A stretch of 64,000 nucleotides of DNA, from positions 606,217-670,216 of the forward strand of contig JAOPJY010000001.1 of assembly GCA_025517425.1 (NCBI GenBank), in the 5' to 3' direction. How positions within the stretch are numbered: the stretch's first letter is position 1; each line of letters starts with the position of its first letter. The stretch comes from Halobacteria archaeon AArc-dxtr1. GTDB lineage: Archaea > Halobacteriota > Halobacteria > Halobacteriales > Natrialbaceae. Positions 36,375 through 46,200 of this stretch are shown here, in pieces. Both the position numbers and the translations under genes were made by a program. The notes under the pieces were generated by a model. It was not told where the DNA came from, did not search any database, and worked only from the letters and a program-made list of their open reading frames with translations.

Positions 36375-36623
36375 TTACTCCCCGTCCTCATCGTCGTTTT
36401 CACCGTTGGTCGCGTCATCCCTACCGTTCGCCTCGTCGTGATCGACCGCGCCGTTTTCCTGATCCTGACCGTTACCGGTCCCCTCCTCGAGCTCCGGATC
36501 AGCATCGTCCTCGGGGTCGCCAGGGCCACCACAGCCGGCGACGAGGGTGGCCGACGCCGACGCCGCCGAGATGCCGGTGAGTCGAAGGACGGTGCGTCGA
36601 GTCAGTGCGGTGTCCGAACGCAT
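36375..36623 (-). CDS. Small twin-arginine lipoprotein, unknown
   Basis: 82 residues. A clear TAT lipoprotein signal: LTRRTVLRLTGISAASASATLVAGCGG with lipobox Cys near 33. The rest is a low-complexity Asp/Glu/Asn/Gly tail without motifs. It may be a membrane-anchored acidic tether, or an exported remnant of a longer protein. The ATG at 36623 is chosen since the signal starts 8 residues later. Confidence 0.6.
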   Translation of the reverse strand: MRSDTALTRRTVLRLTGISAASASATLVAGCGGPGDPEDDADPELEEGTGNGQDQENGAVDHDEANGRDDATNGENDDEDGE

Positions 36624-36732
36624 GGTTCGTTTCTCGGCGCTGAAGCGGGTAAGAGATGTGCCGGCAGTCGCGCGTCGCTGGCCAGGACAGCGCCACTGAG
36701 AAGAGATCAACCACTTGGTGCCCGAAGCGCGA

Positions 36733-37065
36733 CTACTCCGCTTGCCCACCCTCGCCGTCTGTCGCAGGCGCTGCCTCTGCGTCGTCGATCGCGGCCTCGG
36801 CCTCCTCAAGTTCGGCCTCGTCGATCGCGGCCTCTGCGAGGATCTGCTCGCCGTCGATGTCGTGCTCGTCGGCGATCGCCAGCAACAGCGCGCGCTGCTC
36901 GCTGACCGAGTGGTCGAGTCGTTTGACCGTGTCGTGGGTCTCGTCGACCTCCTCCTCTAGGTGGATGATCCGCTGTTGGAGTTCCTGGACCTGCTTGTAC
37001 ATCTGTTCGGCGCGGTCGGAAAGACCCTGAATCTTCTTTGCAGTGCTGCCAAGTCCCATATCCAT
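36733..37065 (-). CDS. DUF5798-like haloarchaeal coiled-coil protein
   Basis: 110 residues from the ATG at 37065 (a second ATG two codons on is also possible). It opens with MGLGSTAKKIQGL, then a long amphipathic coiled coil with many Gln and Glu (about 15-75), then an Ala/Glu/Asp-rich tail. It matches from memory a conserved small haloarchaeal family (DUF5798); its function is unknown. It is divergent from the APC permease with 160 bases between. Confidence 0.7.
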   Translation of the reverse strand: MDMGLGSTAKKIQGLSDRAEQMYKQVQELQQRIIHLEEEVDETHDTVKRLDHSVSEQRALLLAIADEHDIDGEQILAEAAIDEAELEEAEAAIDDAEAAPATDGEGGQAE

Positions 37066-37225
37066 TGCTGTGGGTTCCACGTAGTTGGCTGTTTCCTCTC
37101 GTCGGTGGACGTACCCACGACCACCTGCCTCACGCGTCTCTGGTGACCACTCCCCCGACAGAGCGCCTCCCGTCGGGATCTGCATCTCCCATACGCATTA
37201 GTGTGTGCCGTGAGAGGGAGCGAAT

Positions 37226-38668
37226 ATGGATGGGGACGGTGGCTCGACGGGTTCTGGAGGCAGTGTTTCGCCACCTCCTGGGAGCGATCTCTCGCCGTCG
37301 GAAACACCGAACGTACGAGCGGAGGTGACGGCCCACGAGGAAGGAACCGAACTCGAGCGGACGATTGGCCTCGTCGGCGGCCTCGCGATCGGCGTCGGGA
37401 CGATGATCGGTGCGGGTATTTTCGTGTTCCCCGGTATCGCGGCCGGCGAGGCTGGACTCGCAGCGACAGTGTCGTTCGGGATCGGCGCCGTCATCGCGAT
37501 GTTGGTCGCATTGCCGGCCTCTGAACTAGCGACGGCGATGCCCCGGTCCGGAGGTGGATACTTCTTCATCTCTCGCGGGCTGGGGACTGCGTATGGGGCG
37601 GTGGTCGGACTGGGGCTCTGGCTCGGGCTCGTCTTCGCATCCGCGTTTTATCTGGTAGGACTCGGCGAGTACGCTGGGGCGGTGCTCACTGAACTCGGTC
37701 TGGGACTCGGGGTCAATCCCGCTGTCCCCCTTGGACTCGCGTTTGGCGTCGTCCTCACTGCGGTGAGCCTGACCGGAACCGAACACACCGCGCGGATTCA
37801 AAACGTCGTCGTCGGGGTATTACTCATAATTCTCACCGCCTTTCTCACGTATGGCTCTCTCGATGCCCTCGGCGTGTTCGGCGCCGAGTCGACGCCTGAG
37901 CGGTTCGTCCCTGCCGGCGGATACCTTCCCGTCTTGCAGACGGCCGCCCTCGTGTTCACCTCCTATCTCGGTTTCGCACAGGTGGCGACCGTCGCCGGAG
38001 AGATCAAATCGCCCGACAGGAATCTGCCGTTGGCAATGGTCGGCTCGGTGCTCTTGGTTGGCGTCTTTTACGTCGTCACGATCTTCGTCGCGACAAGTGC
38101 CTTCGGAAGCGATCAACTTGCCGAGTTCGGCGAAGTCGCCATGGTCGAAGTCGCCAGGGAGTTCATCGGGCTCCCAGGAGCAGTTGCGATCCTCGTGGCC
38201 GGATTGCTAGCAACGATTTCGAGTGCGAATGCGTCGATTCTGAGTTCGTCGCGGACGGTGTACGCCTTGAGTCGGGACGCGTTGCTTCCCGAACGGGCGG
38301 GGGAGGTCAATCTGCGGTACGGTACGCCACACGTCGCCTTGCTCCTCGCGGGCGGTCCGATTCTTGCACTGACGGCGACCGGGCGAGTGGAACTGCTCGC
38401 GGAGGTGGCGTCGTTTCTCCACCTAATCATGTACGCACTGATCTGCGTCGTGTTGCTTGTCTTGCGCCGACGTGACCCCGATTGGTACGACCCGTCATTT
38501 CGAGCGCCTGCTGCGCCGTACCTGCCCGCAGTTGGCGCCCTGGCAAGTCTCGGGCTGATCGTGTTCATGGCGCCGGCGTCGATACTCGTCGGCACGGGAG
38601 TTATGACACTGGCGTACGTCTGGTACCGCTACTACGCTGCAGACGTCGAACTCGAGGGGAAGTTCTAA
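37226..38668 (+). CDS. APC-superfamily amino acid permease
   Basis: 480 residues with about 12 membrane helices. Helix 1 carries [19 protein letters not shown] (about 51-69), the unwound substrate site of APC transporters. [24 protein letters not shown] (about 332-355) is the conserved helix 8 region. The first 35 residues are a Gly/Ser-rich polar tail. It is followed after a single base by a UspA-domain gene, a pair seen often in haloarchaea, suggesting regulation by the Usp protein. Substrate unknown; a neutral or aromatic amino acid or polyamine is possible. Confidence 0.85.
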   Translation: MDGDGGSTGSGGSVSPPPGSDLSPSETPNVRAEVTAHEEGTELERTIGLVGGLAIGVGTMIGAGIFVFPGIAAGEAGLAATVSFGIGAVIAMLVALPASELATAMPRSGGGYFFISRGLGTAYGAVVGLGLWLGLVFASAFYLVGLGEYAGAVLTELGLGLGVNPAVPLGLAFGVVLTAVSLTGTEHTARIQNVVVGVLLIILTAFLTYGSLDALGVFGAESTPERFVPAGGYLPVLQTAALVFTSYLGFAQVATVAGEIKSPDRNLPLAMVGSVLLVGVFYVVTIFVATSAFGSDQLAEFGEVAMVEVAREFIGLPGAVAILVAGLLATISSANASILSSSRTVYALSRDALLPERAGEVNLRYGTPHVALLLAGGPILALTATGRVELLAEVASFLHLIMYALICVVLLVLRRRDPDWYDPSFRAPAAPYLPAVGALASLGLIVFMAPASILVGTGVMTLAYVWYRYYAADVELEGKF

Positions 38669-38669
38669 C

Positions 38670-39473
38670 ATGGACGAGCACATCAATCAAGACCAGCCGA
38701 CCGCCGACAGAACCGACGCGGAGGCCGACTCGGAGCTACCAGACGCGAACGCAACCACAGAGCGGCCGCGTGTGTTAGTCCCGGTCGAGGTCCTCGAAGG
38801 CGAGTCGATTCCCGAAGGGGTCCACGAGTTACTCGCAAACGCCGTCGTCGTTCTACTTGGCTACCATGTTCTCCCCGATCAAACGCCGCCTGGCCAGGCC
38901 CGCCACCAGTTCGAAGAGCGGGCACAGCGTCAACTTGAGCAGTTTCAGGCCGACTTCGAAGCGGCGGGTGCTGTCGTCGAGAGCCGACTCGTCTTCACCC
39001 ACAAGGCCCAGCAGACGATCGACCGAAAGATCGCCGAGCACGACTGCTTAGCGGTGCTCGTTCCGAACGCGGGCGAGCCGCCGGAGGACGTACTGGTCGC
39101 GGTCAGAGGGACGACGGGTGTCGCCCGAATCGGACGGCTGGTCGCGGGGCTGTTTGCCAACACCAGCGTCTCGCTTACGCTCTATCACGCAATCTCCGAC
39201 GGCGAACAGCGAGAAGATGCGGAGACGTTACTAGACGGCGTCAAAAGTCGACTCATCGAACGTGGTGTCGAGCGCTCGTCGATCGGTATCCGTGTCGACG
39301 ACGACGGTGATGGGATTGACGCGATTGCCGATGCCGCCACAGCGTACGATGCGGTCATCATGGGGGAGTCTGATCCGTCGGTCGCGACGTTCGTCTTCGG
39401 TATGCCCTCAAAGAAGGTGGCGGATCGGTTTCTGGGTCCCGTACTCGTCGTCCAGCGAGAACGTCCGAGATAA
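38670..39473 (+). CDS. Universal stress protein (tandem Usp domains)
   Basis: 267 residues. Residues 35-150 form one Usp domain (VLVPVEVLEGES...VVVLLGYHVLPDQTPPGQA). The second (about 155-267) ends in AYDAVIMGESDPSVATFVFGMPSKKVADRFLGPVLVVQRE, close to the Usp nucleotide-binding G-2x-G-9x-G(S/T) region but degenerate. The acidic first 30 residues are unstructured. One base separates it from the permease, so it likely modulates transport in response to energy state. Confidence 0.8.
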   Translation: MDEHINQDQPTADRTDAEADSELPDANATTERPRVLVPVEVLEGESIPEGVHELLANAVVVLLGYHVLPDQTPPGQARHQFEERAQRQLEQFQADFEAAGAVVESRLVFTHKAQQTIDRKIAEHDCLAVLVPNAGEPPEDVLVAVRGTTGVARIGRLVAGLFANTSVSLTLYHAISDGEQREDAETLLDGVKSRLIERGVERSSIGIRVDDDGDGIDAIADAATAYDAVIMGESDPSVATFVFGMPSKKVADRFLGPVLVVQRERPR

Positions 39474-39493
39474 CCGACGGAGGGTCCCTGCAG

Positions 39494-40708
39494 TTAGCTA
39501 CGGAGTCGCGTCGCGATGAGGTCCTCGAGGTCCTCTCGCAGTTCGTCGACGGCGACTTCCTCCAGGACGGGGACGAAAAAGCCCTCCACAAGCATGTTCC
39601 GGGCCGAGCGCGGGTCGACACCGCGGGAGGTCATGTACAGCAGATCCTCCTGATCGATCTGACCGACCGTCGCGCTGTGAGACGCTTCGGTGTCGTGGTT
39701 GTTGATGATCAGCTTCGGCGAGGCGTCGGCCTCGGACTCGTCTGAGAGCATCAGCGTGTTCTCGCGCTGGTAGGAGCTCGTGTCCCAGGCGTCGCGGCCG
39801 ACGTCCTGGACACCCTCGTAGACCGAGCGGGCGATGTCATCCGTGACGCCACGGGTGACGAGGTCGGCCGTCGTGTGTTCGGCGCGATGCCAGACCTTCG
39901 CATCGATATCGAAGTGCTGGTCGTTGTGGCCGTAGAACGCCCCGACGATCTGGGTCTCTGAGGAATCGCCGTTGAGTTCGGTCTCGACGCTCGATTTCGT
40001 CAGTTGGGTACCGATGTTTGCCTCGATCCAGTCGATCGTGGCGTAGGTGTCGGCGTCGCCGCGCTTGAGCGAGAAGTGGTAGGCATCCTCCGAGAGGTTC
40101 TGGAGGTTGCCGTACTGAACGGAACTGTTCTCGCCGGCGACGATCTCGACGATCCCGCTGTAGTACTGTTCGTCCTGCTGCTCGCCGGTCGACTGCCGTT
40201 CGAGAATCGTCACCGACGACGACTCCTCGGTGACGACGAGTGTGTAGTTGAACAGCGAGCGGGAGTTCTGCTCAGTACGGATCGTGACGTCCTCGGCGTC
40301 GACTCCCTCGGGGACGTAGATGACGGTCCCGGTGCTAAAGAGGGCGGTCGAAAGCGCTGTGAGGTAGTTCTTCTGGGGATCGACGATGCTGCCGAAGTGC
40401 TCTTTCAGGAGCTCCTCGTGCTCGGAGACCGCGTCGGCCCACGAGAGCACGTCGGCCTCGTCGGGACCGACCTGATCTTTGTCCTCGGCGGCGTTCAGTG
40501 GATCGACCAGTGACTCGAAGTCGAGATCGTGGAGGTTCGTCCAGTCGCGACCCGGCGTGCGGATCACGTCGGGCATGTCGAGGTCCTCGAGGGCCTCGAG
40601 GGCCTCGAGACGAGTCTCTAAGAGCCACTCGGGCTCGTCGAGACCGCCCGAAATCTGGCGCACCTGTTCTTCCGTCAGATTCGCGTGTACTTGCGTTCCT
40701 GCACTCAT
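39494..40708 (-). CDS. sufD: Fe-S assembly scaffold SufD
   Basis: 404 residues. Partner of SufB in the SufBCD scaffold complex. The right-handed beta-helix core and the C-terminal HSATVGQIDQEDLLYMTSRGVDPRSARNMLVEGFF segment (about 335-370) are typical. The N-terminal helical domain reads WLLETRLEALEALEDLDMPD. It is 1 base downstream of sufB in the minus-strand order sufC, sufB, sufD. In haloarchaea SUF is the main route for iron-sulfur cluster assembly. Confidence 0.9.
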   Translation of the reverse strand: MSAGTQVHANLTEEQVRQISGGLDEPEWLLETRLEALEALEDLDMPDVIRTPGRDWTNLHDLDFESLVDPLNAAEDKDQVGPDEADVLSWADAVSEHEELLKEHFGSIVDPQKNYLTALSTALFSTGTVIYVPEGVDAEDVTIRTEQNSRSLFNYTLVVTEESSSVTILERQSTGEQQDEQYYSGIVEIVAGENSSVQYGNLQNLSEDAYHFSLKRGDADTYATIDWIEANIGTQLTKSSVETELNGDSSETQIVGAFYGHNDQHFDIDAKVWHRAEHTTADLVTRGVTDDIARSVYEGVQDVGRDAWDTSSYQRENTLMLSDESEADASPKLIINNHDTEASHSATVGQIDQEDLLYMTSRGVDPRSARNMLVEGFFVPVLEEVAVDELREDLEDLIATRLRS

Positions 40709-40709
40709 A

Positions 40710-42140
40710 TTATCCGAGGCTCCCCTCCATCTCGAGTTCGATCAAGCGGTTGAGTTCGACCGCGTACTCGATCGGCAGTTCCTCCGTAATCGGCTCGATG
40801 AAGCCGGCGACGATCATCTTCTTGGCGTCGTCGTCGTCCAGACCGCGGCTCTGGAGGTAGAAGATGTCCTCGTCACCGATCTTCCCGACCGTCGCCTCGT
40901 GGGCGACGTCGACCTTCGACTCCTCGATCTCCATGTACGGCATGGTGTCGGAGGTGGACTCGTTGTCGAACATCAGCGCGTCACACTCGACGGCGGTGCT
41001 CGAGTTCTCCGCGCCGTCGGCGATGTGGACGAGGCCGCGGTAGTTGGTGCGGCCGCCGTCTTTCGAGATCGACTTCGACTCGATCGTCGACTTCGTCTCG
41101 GGCGCGTTGTGGTAGACCTTCGCGCCGGTGTCGATGTTCTGCCCCTCGCCGGCGAACGCGATGGTGATGTGGGTGTCCGTCGCGCCGCGACCCTTGAGGA
41201 TCGAACACGGGTAGAGCATGGTTGCCTTCGAACCCATGCTGCCCGAAACCCACTCCATCGTGCCGTTTTCTTCGACGATGGCACGCTTGGTGTTCAGGTT
41301 GTAGGTGTTTCGCGACCAGTTCTGGACCGTCGAGTACTGGACGTGAGCGTCCTCCTTGACGAAGACCTCGACGCCCCCGCTGTGGAGGTTAAACGCCGAG
41401 TACTTCGGCGCCGAGCAGCCCTCGATGTAGTGGACCTCCGAGCCCTCCTCGGCGACGATGAGCGTGTGCTCGAACTGGCCCATCCCCTCGGAGTTCATTC
41501 GGAAGTACGCCTGCACTGGCATCTCGACCGTCACGTCCTCGGGGACGTAGACGAACGAGCCGCCAGACCAGACGGCGCCGTGGAGCGCGGCGAACTTGTT
41601 GTCGCTCGGTGGGACGCAGGTCGTCATGAAGTACTCCTTGACGATCTCGGGGTGCTCCTGGACCGCGCGGTCCATGTTCATGAAGATGACCCCCTTCTCC
41701 TCCCACTGATCTTGCATGTTCTGGTAGACGACCTCGGACTCGTACTGGGCGCCGACGCCCGAGAGCGCCTCGCGCTCGGCTTCCGGAATGCCGAGTTTGT
41801 CGAAGGTGTCTTTGATCTCATCGGGAAGGTTCTCCCAGTCGTCGGTCCCCTCGCGGGCCTCGACGTCTGGGCGGATGTAGGGAACGATGTCGTTGATGTC
41901 GACTTCCGAGAGATCCGGCTGTCCAGGCCAGTCGGTCGGCATCGGCATTTCCTGGAAGAGTCGGAGCGCGCGCAGGCGGCGCTCTAACATCCAGTCCGGT
42001 TCGTCCTTATCGTCGGAGATGAGGCGGATCGTCTCCTCGTTTAGCCCCTTCTCCGAGACAAGGGCAGCTTCGTGTTCGTTTTTGAACTCGAAGCGGTCTT
42101 CGGTGTTGGTTTCTTTGAGGTGGTCTTGTTCGGAACTCAT
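40710..42140 (-). CDS. sufB: Fe-S assembly scaffold SufB
   Basis: 476 residues. Main scaffold on which clusters are built, bound to the SufC ATPase. N-terminal LNEETIRLISDDKDEPDWMLERRLRALRLF is the hallmark. The core has GCSAPKYSAFNLHSGGVEVFV (about 261-281, with the Cys of the scaffold), TKRAIVEENGTMEWVSGSMGSKATMLYP and the end HEATVGKIGDEDIFYLQSRGLDDDDAKKMIVAGFIEP. A short spacer separates it from sufC upstream. Confidence 0.95.
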   Translation of the reverse strand: MSSEQDHLKETNTEDRFEFKNEHEAALVSEKGLNEETIRLISDDKDEPDWMLERRLRALRLFQEMPMPTDWPGQPDLSEVDINDIVPYIRPDVEAREGTDDWENLPDEIKDTFDKLGIPEAEREALSGVGAQYESEVVYQNMQDQWEEKGVIFMNMDRAVQEHPEIVKEYFMTTCVPPSDNKFAALHGAVWSGGSFVYVPEDVTVEMPVQAYFRMNSEGMGQFEHTLIVAEEGSEVHYIEGCSAPKYSAFNLHSGGVEVFVKEDAHVQYSTVQNWSRNTYNLNTKRAIVEENGTMEWVSGSMGSKATMLYPCSILKGRGATDTHITIAFAGEGQNIDTGAKVYHNAPETKSTIESKSISKDGGRTNYRGLVHIADGAENSSTAVECDALMFDNESTSDTMPYMEIEESKVDVAHEATVGKIGDEDIFYLQSRGLDDDDAKKMIVAGFIEPITEELPIEYAVELNRLIELEMEGSLG

Positions 42141-42199
42141 AGTTGATGTAGTCGTATTTACGGCTGTAGCGTTATTACGGTTGTTCTAGCTGGATTTGG

Positions 42200-43111
42200 T
42201 TACGCGGCGCCGTAGACCTCGTCACGGACCCAGTCGTACCCCTTGTCCTCGAGCTCGGCTGCCAGCGAGGCGTCACCGCTTTTGACGACCTTACCGTCGA
42301 GCATGATGTGGACGTGGTCGGGCTCGACGTAATCTAAGATACGCTGGTAGTGGGTGATCTGGAGGATGCCCGTACCGACGTTGTCGCGCAGGGCGTTGAT
42401 CCCGTTCGAGACGTCCTGCAGTCGGTCGATGTCCAGCCCGGAGTCGATCTCGTCTAACACGGCGACCGAGGGCTCTAAGATCGCGGCCTGGAGCACCTCG
42501 TTCTGTTTTTTCTCCCCGCCGGAGAAGCCCGCGTTCAGGTACCGCTGGGCGAACTTCTCGTCCATGTCGAGCTGTTCCATCTTCTCCGAAAGGATCTCCT
42601 GGAACTCGGCGACGCCGACCTCGCCGTCGTCGACGTTCCCCTCCATCGGGGAGGTCTCGAAGCCAGCTTCTTCTTCCGCTTCGTCGTCCTCACCCTCGTC
42701 TTCCTCGAACAGCTCTTCGCGCTCGTCGATCTTGGCGTTGAGTGCAGTTCTGAGGAAGTTCGTCATCGTGACGCCGTCGATCTCGGCTGGATACTGGAAG
42801 CCGAGGAAGACGCCGAGCGCGGCGCGCTCGTTCGGTTCGAGGTCGAGGAGGCTCCAGGTGCGCTTGTCCTCCGGAATGTCGACCTCGTCGCCGAACTCGT
42901 TTTCTCCCAGGTGAATCAGGACCTCTCCCTCAGTGACCTCGTAGGCCGGGTGGCCGGCGACGATCTTCGCCGTCGTCGACTTCCCGGACCCGTTCGGTCC
43001 CATCAGTGCGTGGATCTCACCCGTCTCGACCTCGAGGTCGACACCGTGTAGGATTTGCTCGTCTCCCTCTGCGACTTTTGCGTGCAGGTTTCGAAGCTCT
43101 AGGCGTGCCAT
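42200..43111 (-). CDS. sufC: Fe-S assembly ATPase SufC
   Basis: 303 residues from the ATG at 43111 (MARLELRNLHAKV). Upstream codons of the frame show no family match. ABC-type ATPase: Walker A MGPNGSGKSTTAK (about 37-49), signature FSGGEKKQNEV (about 198-208), Walker B VAVLDEIDSGLDID. An acidic insert of about 35 residues (about 133-165) lies between the Q-loop and the signature, a common haloarchaeal adaptation. Energises SufBD. A TATA-like TGTTATTACT lies 45 bases upstream. Confidence 0.92.
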   Translation of the reverse strand: MARLELRNLHAKVAEGDEQILHGVDLEVETGEIHALMGPNGSGKSTTAKIVAGHPAYEVTEGEVLIHLGENEFGDEVDIPEDKRTWSLLDLEPNERAALGVFLGFQYPAEIDGVTMTNFLRTALNAKIDEREELFEEDEGEDDEAEEEAGFETSPMEGNVDDGEVGVAEFQEILSEKMEQLDMDEKFAQRYLNAGFSGGEKKQNEVLQAAILEPSVAVLDEIDSGLDIDRLQDVSNGINALRDNVGTGILQITHYQRILDYVEPDHVHIMLDGKVVKSGDASLAAELEDKGYDWVRDEVYGAA

Positions 43112-43280
43112 AGTACGATTCTCTCTGTCGTCAGAAACGTGGGTCGACCCAGTAATAACAGTTTCGTATCTGAGTGGATCTACTCTCGATGCGAGAATAA
43201 ATTTTCTGTGATCGAAAACGATCTTCCGCTTTCGGACAGCCGAGTTCACCACCAGGGAACGGCAAGTCGACGACGGACAC

Positions 43281-46200
43281 TCACATGAAACTCTCCAGTC
43301 CGGTCTGCTCCTGGCCCGATTTGACCTCCTCCCAGGAGACGTCGAGCGCCTCGAGAATGCGAGCAATCGGTCCTTTCAGCGTCTTCTCGAGCATCGTGTC
43401 GTAGTCGACCGCGAACGCCTCCGGAACCTGGTCTTCGTACTCGAAGCAGATGACGTCTGGATCACGCTTGAACGCCCCGTAGATCGGGTCGCGCTGGGGA
43501 TCGAGTCCATCTTCAGTTTCCTTCTGACGGAAGAACGCCGGGTCGATTCGGTCGAGATAGAGGCGTTTGGGCTTGCTCCCGCGCTGGAAGTTCGTTCCGA
43601 GCAACCGGTTGGCGTACTTGGCACCCCGAACCTGGGCCGTGTCTGTGTCGTAGTCATCGAGTCGCTTACCGATCCCGCCCGGAATCGCGAGTTCCTCGAG
43701 GGAGATATCACCCGCGCGGACGTCCTCGATGACCCCGTTGACGTACTCCTTGGCGCCCTCGACGTCGCCCTCGCGGACGATCATCTCGATGACGCGGTGT
43801 TGGACCTCCTTGGTAATCGGGGCGATATCGGAGCGCTTGTACTCGAATCCGGTAATATCGATGTCGTCGACGTCTTTCCCCTCTTTCCAGGTGATGTGGC
43901 CGGCGTAGCGCTTCTTCGTGCCGGCCTGGAAGAACCGCCGGTACAGCTTCTCGAACTCGATCTGGAAGCGGTGGACTTCCGCGTCGAGTTCCTCGCGCGC
44001 GAAATCGTCGTACCGCTCGTTTAGGTACTCCTCGATTTCGAACGACTGTTCTATGGCCTCGGCTTTCTCGACCTCGGCACCGAGCTCTATCATCACGCTG
44101 TCAGTGTCGCCGTACGCAACGGTGTAGTCGAGTTCGTTCGCCGCCGTTTCAGTGAACTCGATCACCTCACGACCGGTAGCCGTGATCGCCGCGGCGGCCT
44201 CCTTGTCGTAGAGGCGGAATCGATCCCATCCCGAAACGCCGTACAACGATTGGCCGACGAACTGGAATTTCCCGTTCCGACCAGCAAGCAGCGTGTGATT
44301 GTCCGCGACGGTGACGCAGTAGACGCCGTTCTCAGCTGTACTCTGTGAGGAGCTTCGGTGCATTCGGAGCGTGTTCTTCGTCCCTTCGGTGACATAGACT
44401 CGCCACGAACCGCTGTCGCGGTTGTAACTCGCTGTCAGTCCGAGGTGGGTACAGAGTCGAAGCACGTCGTCTCGAAGCGTCTCGCTGGACGTCGTGTACC
44501 GCCACGAGTTGACCTGTCGGTCGCCATCCCCGTCGATGAGGACATCTAGGAAGCGTCGCTTCTGACGCCGGCTACAGTTGAATACGAGTTTTGGGATCTG
44601 CTTCTCGAAGCTCCCCTCGCCACAGAGTGACGTCAGGAGCGTGCCGAGCAGTTTCGATGTAACCGTGTAGGAACGATCGTCGACGTAGTAGTCGAATCCC
44701 ATCTCGTCGAGGAGATCACCGATCGTCGCGTGGTGGTCGACGCCGCCGTCAGTAATCGGCAGTTTGTCCTGTGCCAGTTTCACTGTCGTCGCGGACCCGC
44801 GGAAGTTCTCGCCGAACTGCTTGTCTTCGGATGTGTAAACGTTCCCCTCCGTTACGAACCAGGCCAGCAAGTCGAGGAAGTCGTCGCCGTCGTAGGTTCG
44901 TGGAATCCACTTTCGGCCAGATTCGCGGTGAACGAAGCTCATCTCACAGACTTCCTCGATGTACTCGCGGTGCTCCTCGAACTCTGCTGCCGTAAAGACA
45001 TAGCCGGTCTTACCGACGTCAGCTTTGGGAACACGACGAGGCGTCCAGCCGAGTTCCGCGGTAAACGTGTGACCGTGGACGGATGGCCGAACCCATACCT
45101 CATACTCGCCATCGATCACCCGGGTGAGATCAACCGTCTCGAGTTCTTCGCCGGTCGGCCCCTCCCAATCGTGGGGAAGCTCGTAGTTCGTCGCTCGGTC
45201 GAGATCGCCAGCCTCCACGAAGCTGTACCCGTCCTCGGAGATCCCGTTCGTCTCGTTCTTACGGACGAGCATCCGGTGATTCGGCGTGATCCGGAAGTCG
45301 ATTTTGCTCGTCTCGATGTCGATCAACTCGTTGTTGTAGTCGGGATACGCGTGTGTTTCGACGACGGGTTTGACCTCCACCGTTTCCGTCTCGGGATCGA
45401 GTGAGTAGACCTCGTCGCCGACTTCGAGGTCGGTGATTTCGCGGACACCAGCAGGGGTCAGAACCTCAGTGTCCGGCGTGAAACAATTCATAATAACCTT
45501 CACCGCCCCCTGCTGGCGGTCGTACTGCTCGTAGGCTCGCGAGCCGGGATCGTGCTCGTTTCGCAGTTCCTTCTTCTCCTCGCGCTCGGCGAGCAGTTCC
45601 GTGATCATCTCGCGCATGATCCCGTCGGGCTCCGTTCGGAAGTGGGTCTCTTCGGGCTCGGTTGGCGCAGTGTAGGTCTCACCGTCGTAGCTGTCGGGAT
45701 CGACCTGCGTCTCCGGCGAGGCGTTGATCGTCACCATACACATCGGATACAGCGACTTTAGGTCCAGTACGGTGACGTTCTCCTTGACGCCCGTGATGGG
45801 GTCGAAGACGGCACCGCCCTCGTACTCCTCGCCAGCTTCCTGTTGCCCTTTCGAGGGCAACGCGAATCGCCCGTGGGCCTCGTGGAGGACGTACATGTCG
45901 ACCGCATCGCCCGGCGTCGGCGCATCCTCTAACTTGCAGCCGACGAACGAGCGCACCTCGTTCCAGAAGGGGATAATCTCCTGTTGGCGGTCGAGCTCGA
46001 CGCAGAGTTCGACGTCCCGAAGGTTGTACTCGAGCAGCCGCGTCGGGTCGTCCTCCCAGAGGTCCCCGATCTTGCCAGGATACCGTTCCTTGCCGACCCC
46101 TAACTCGGCCTCGCCGACGGCGTCGAGCCGGTAGGAGTCGAGTTCGGAGAAGACCATCCGCTGGTAGCCATAGAGCAGGTCGAAGACGACGCGCCCCTTG

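Noticed and set aside
40479-41987. 502-codon plus-strand frame opposite sufD and sufB
   Set aside because: Crosses two real genes in antisense and has low-complexity Val/Asp/Leu composition without family features.
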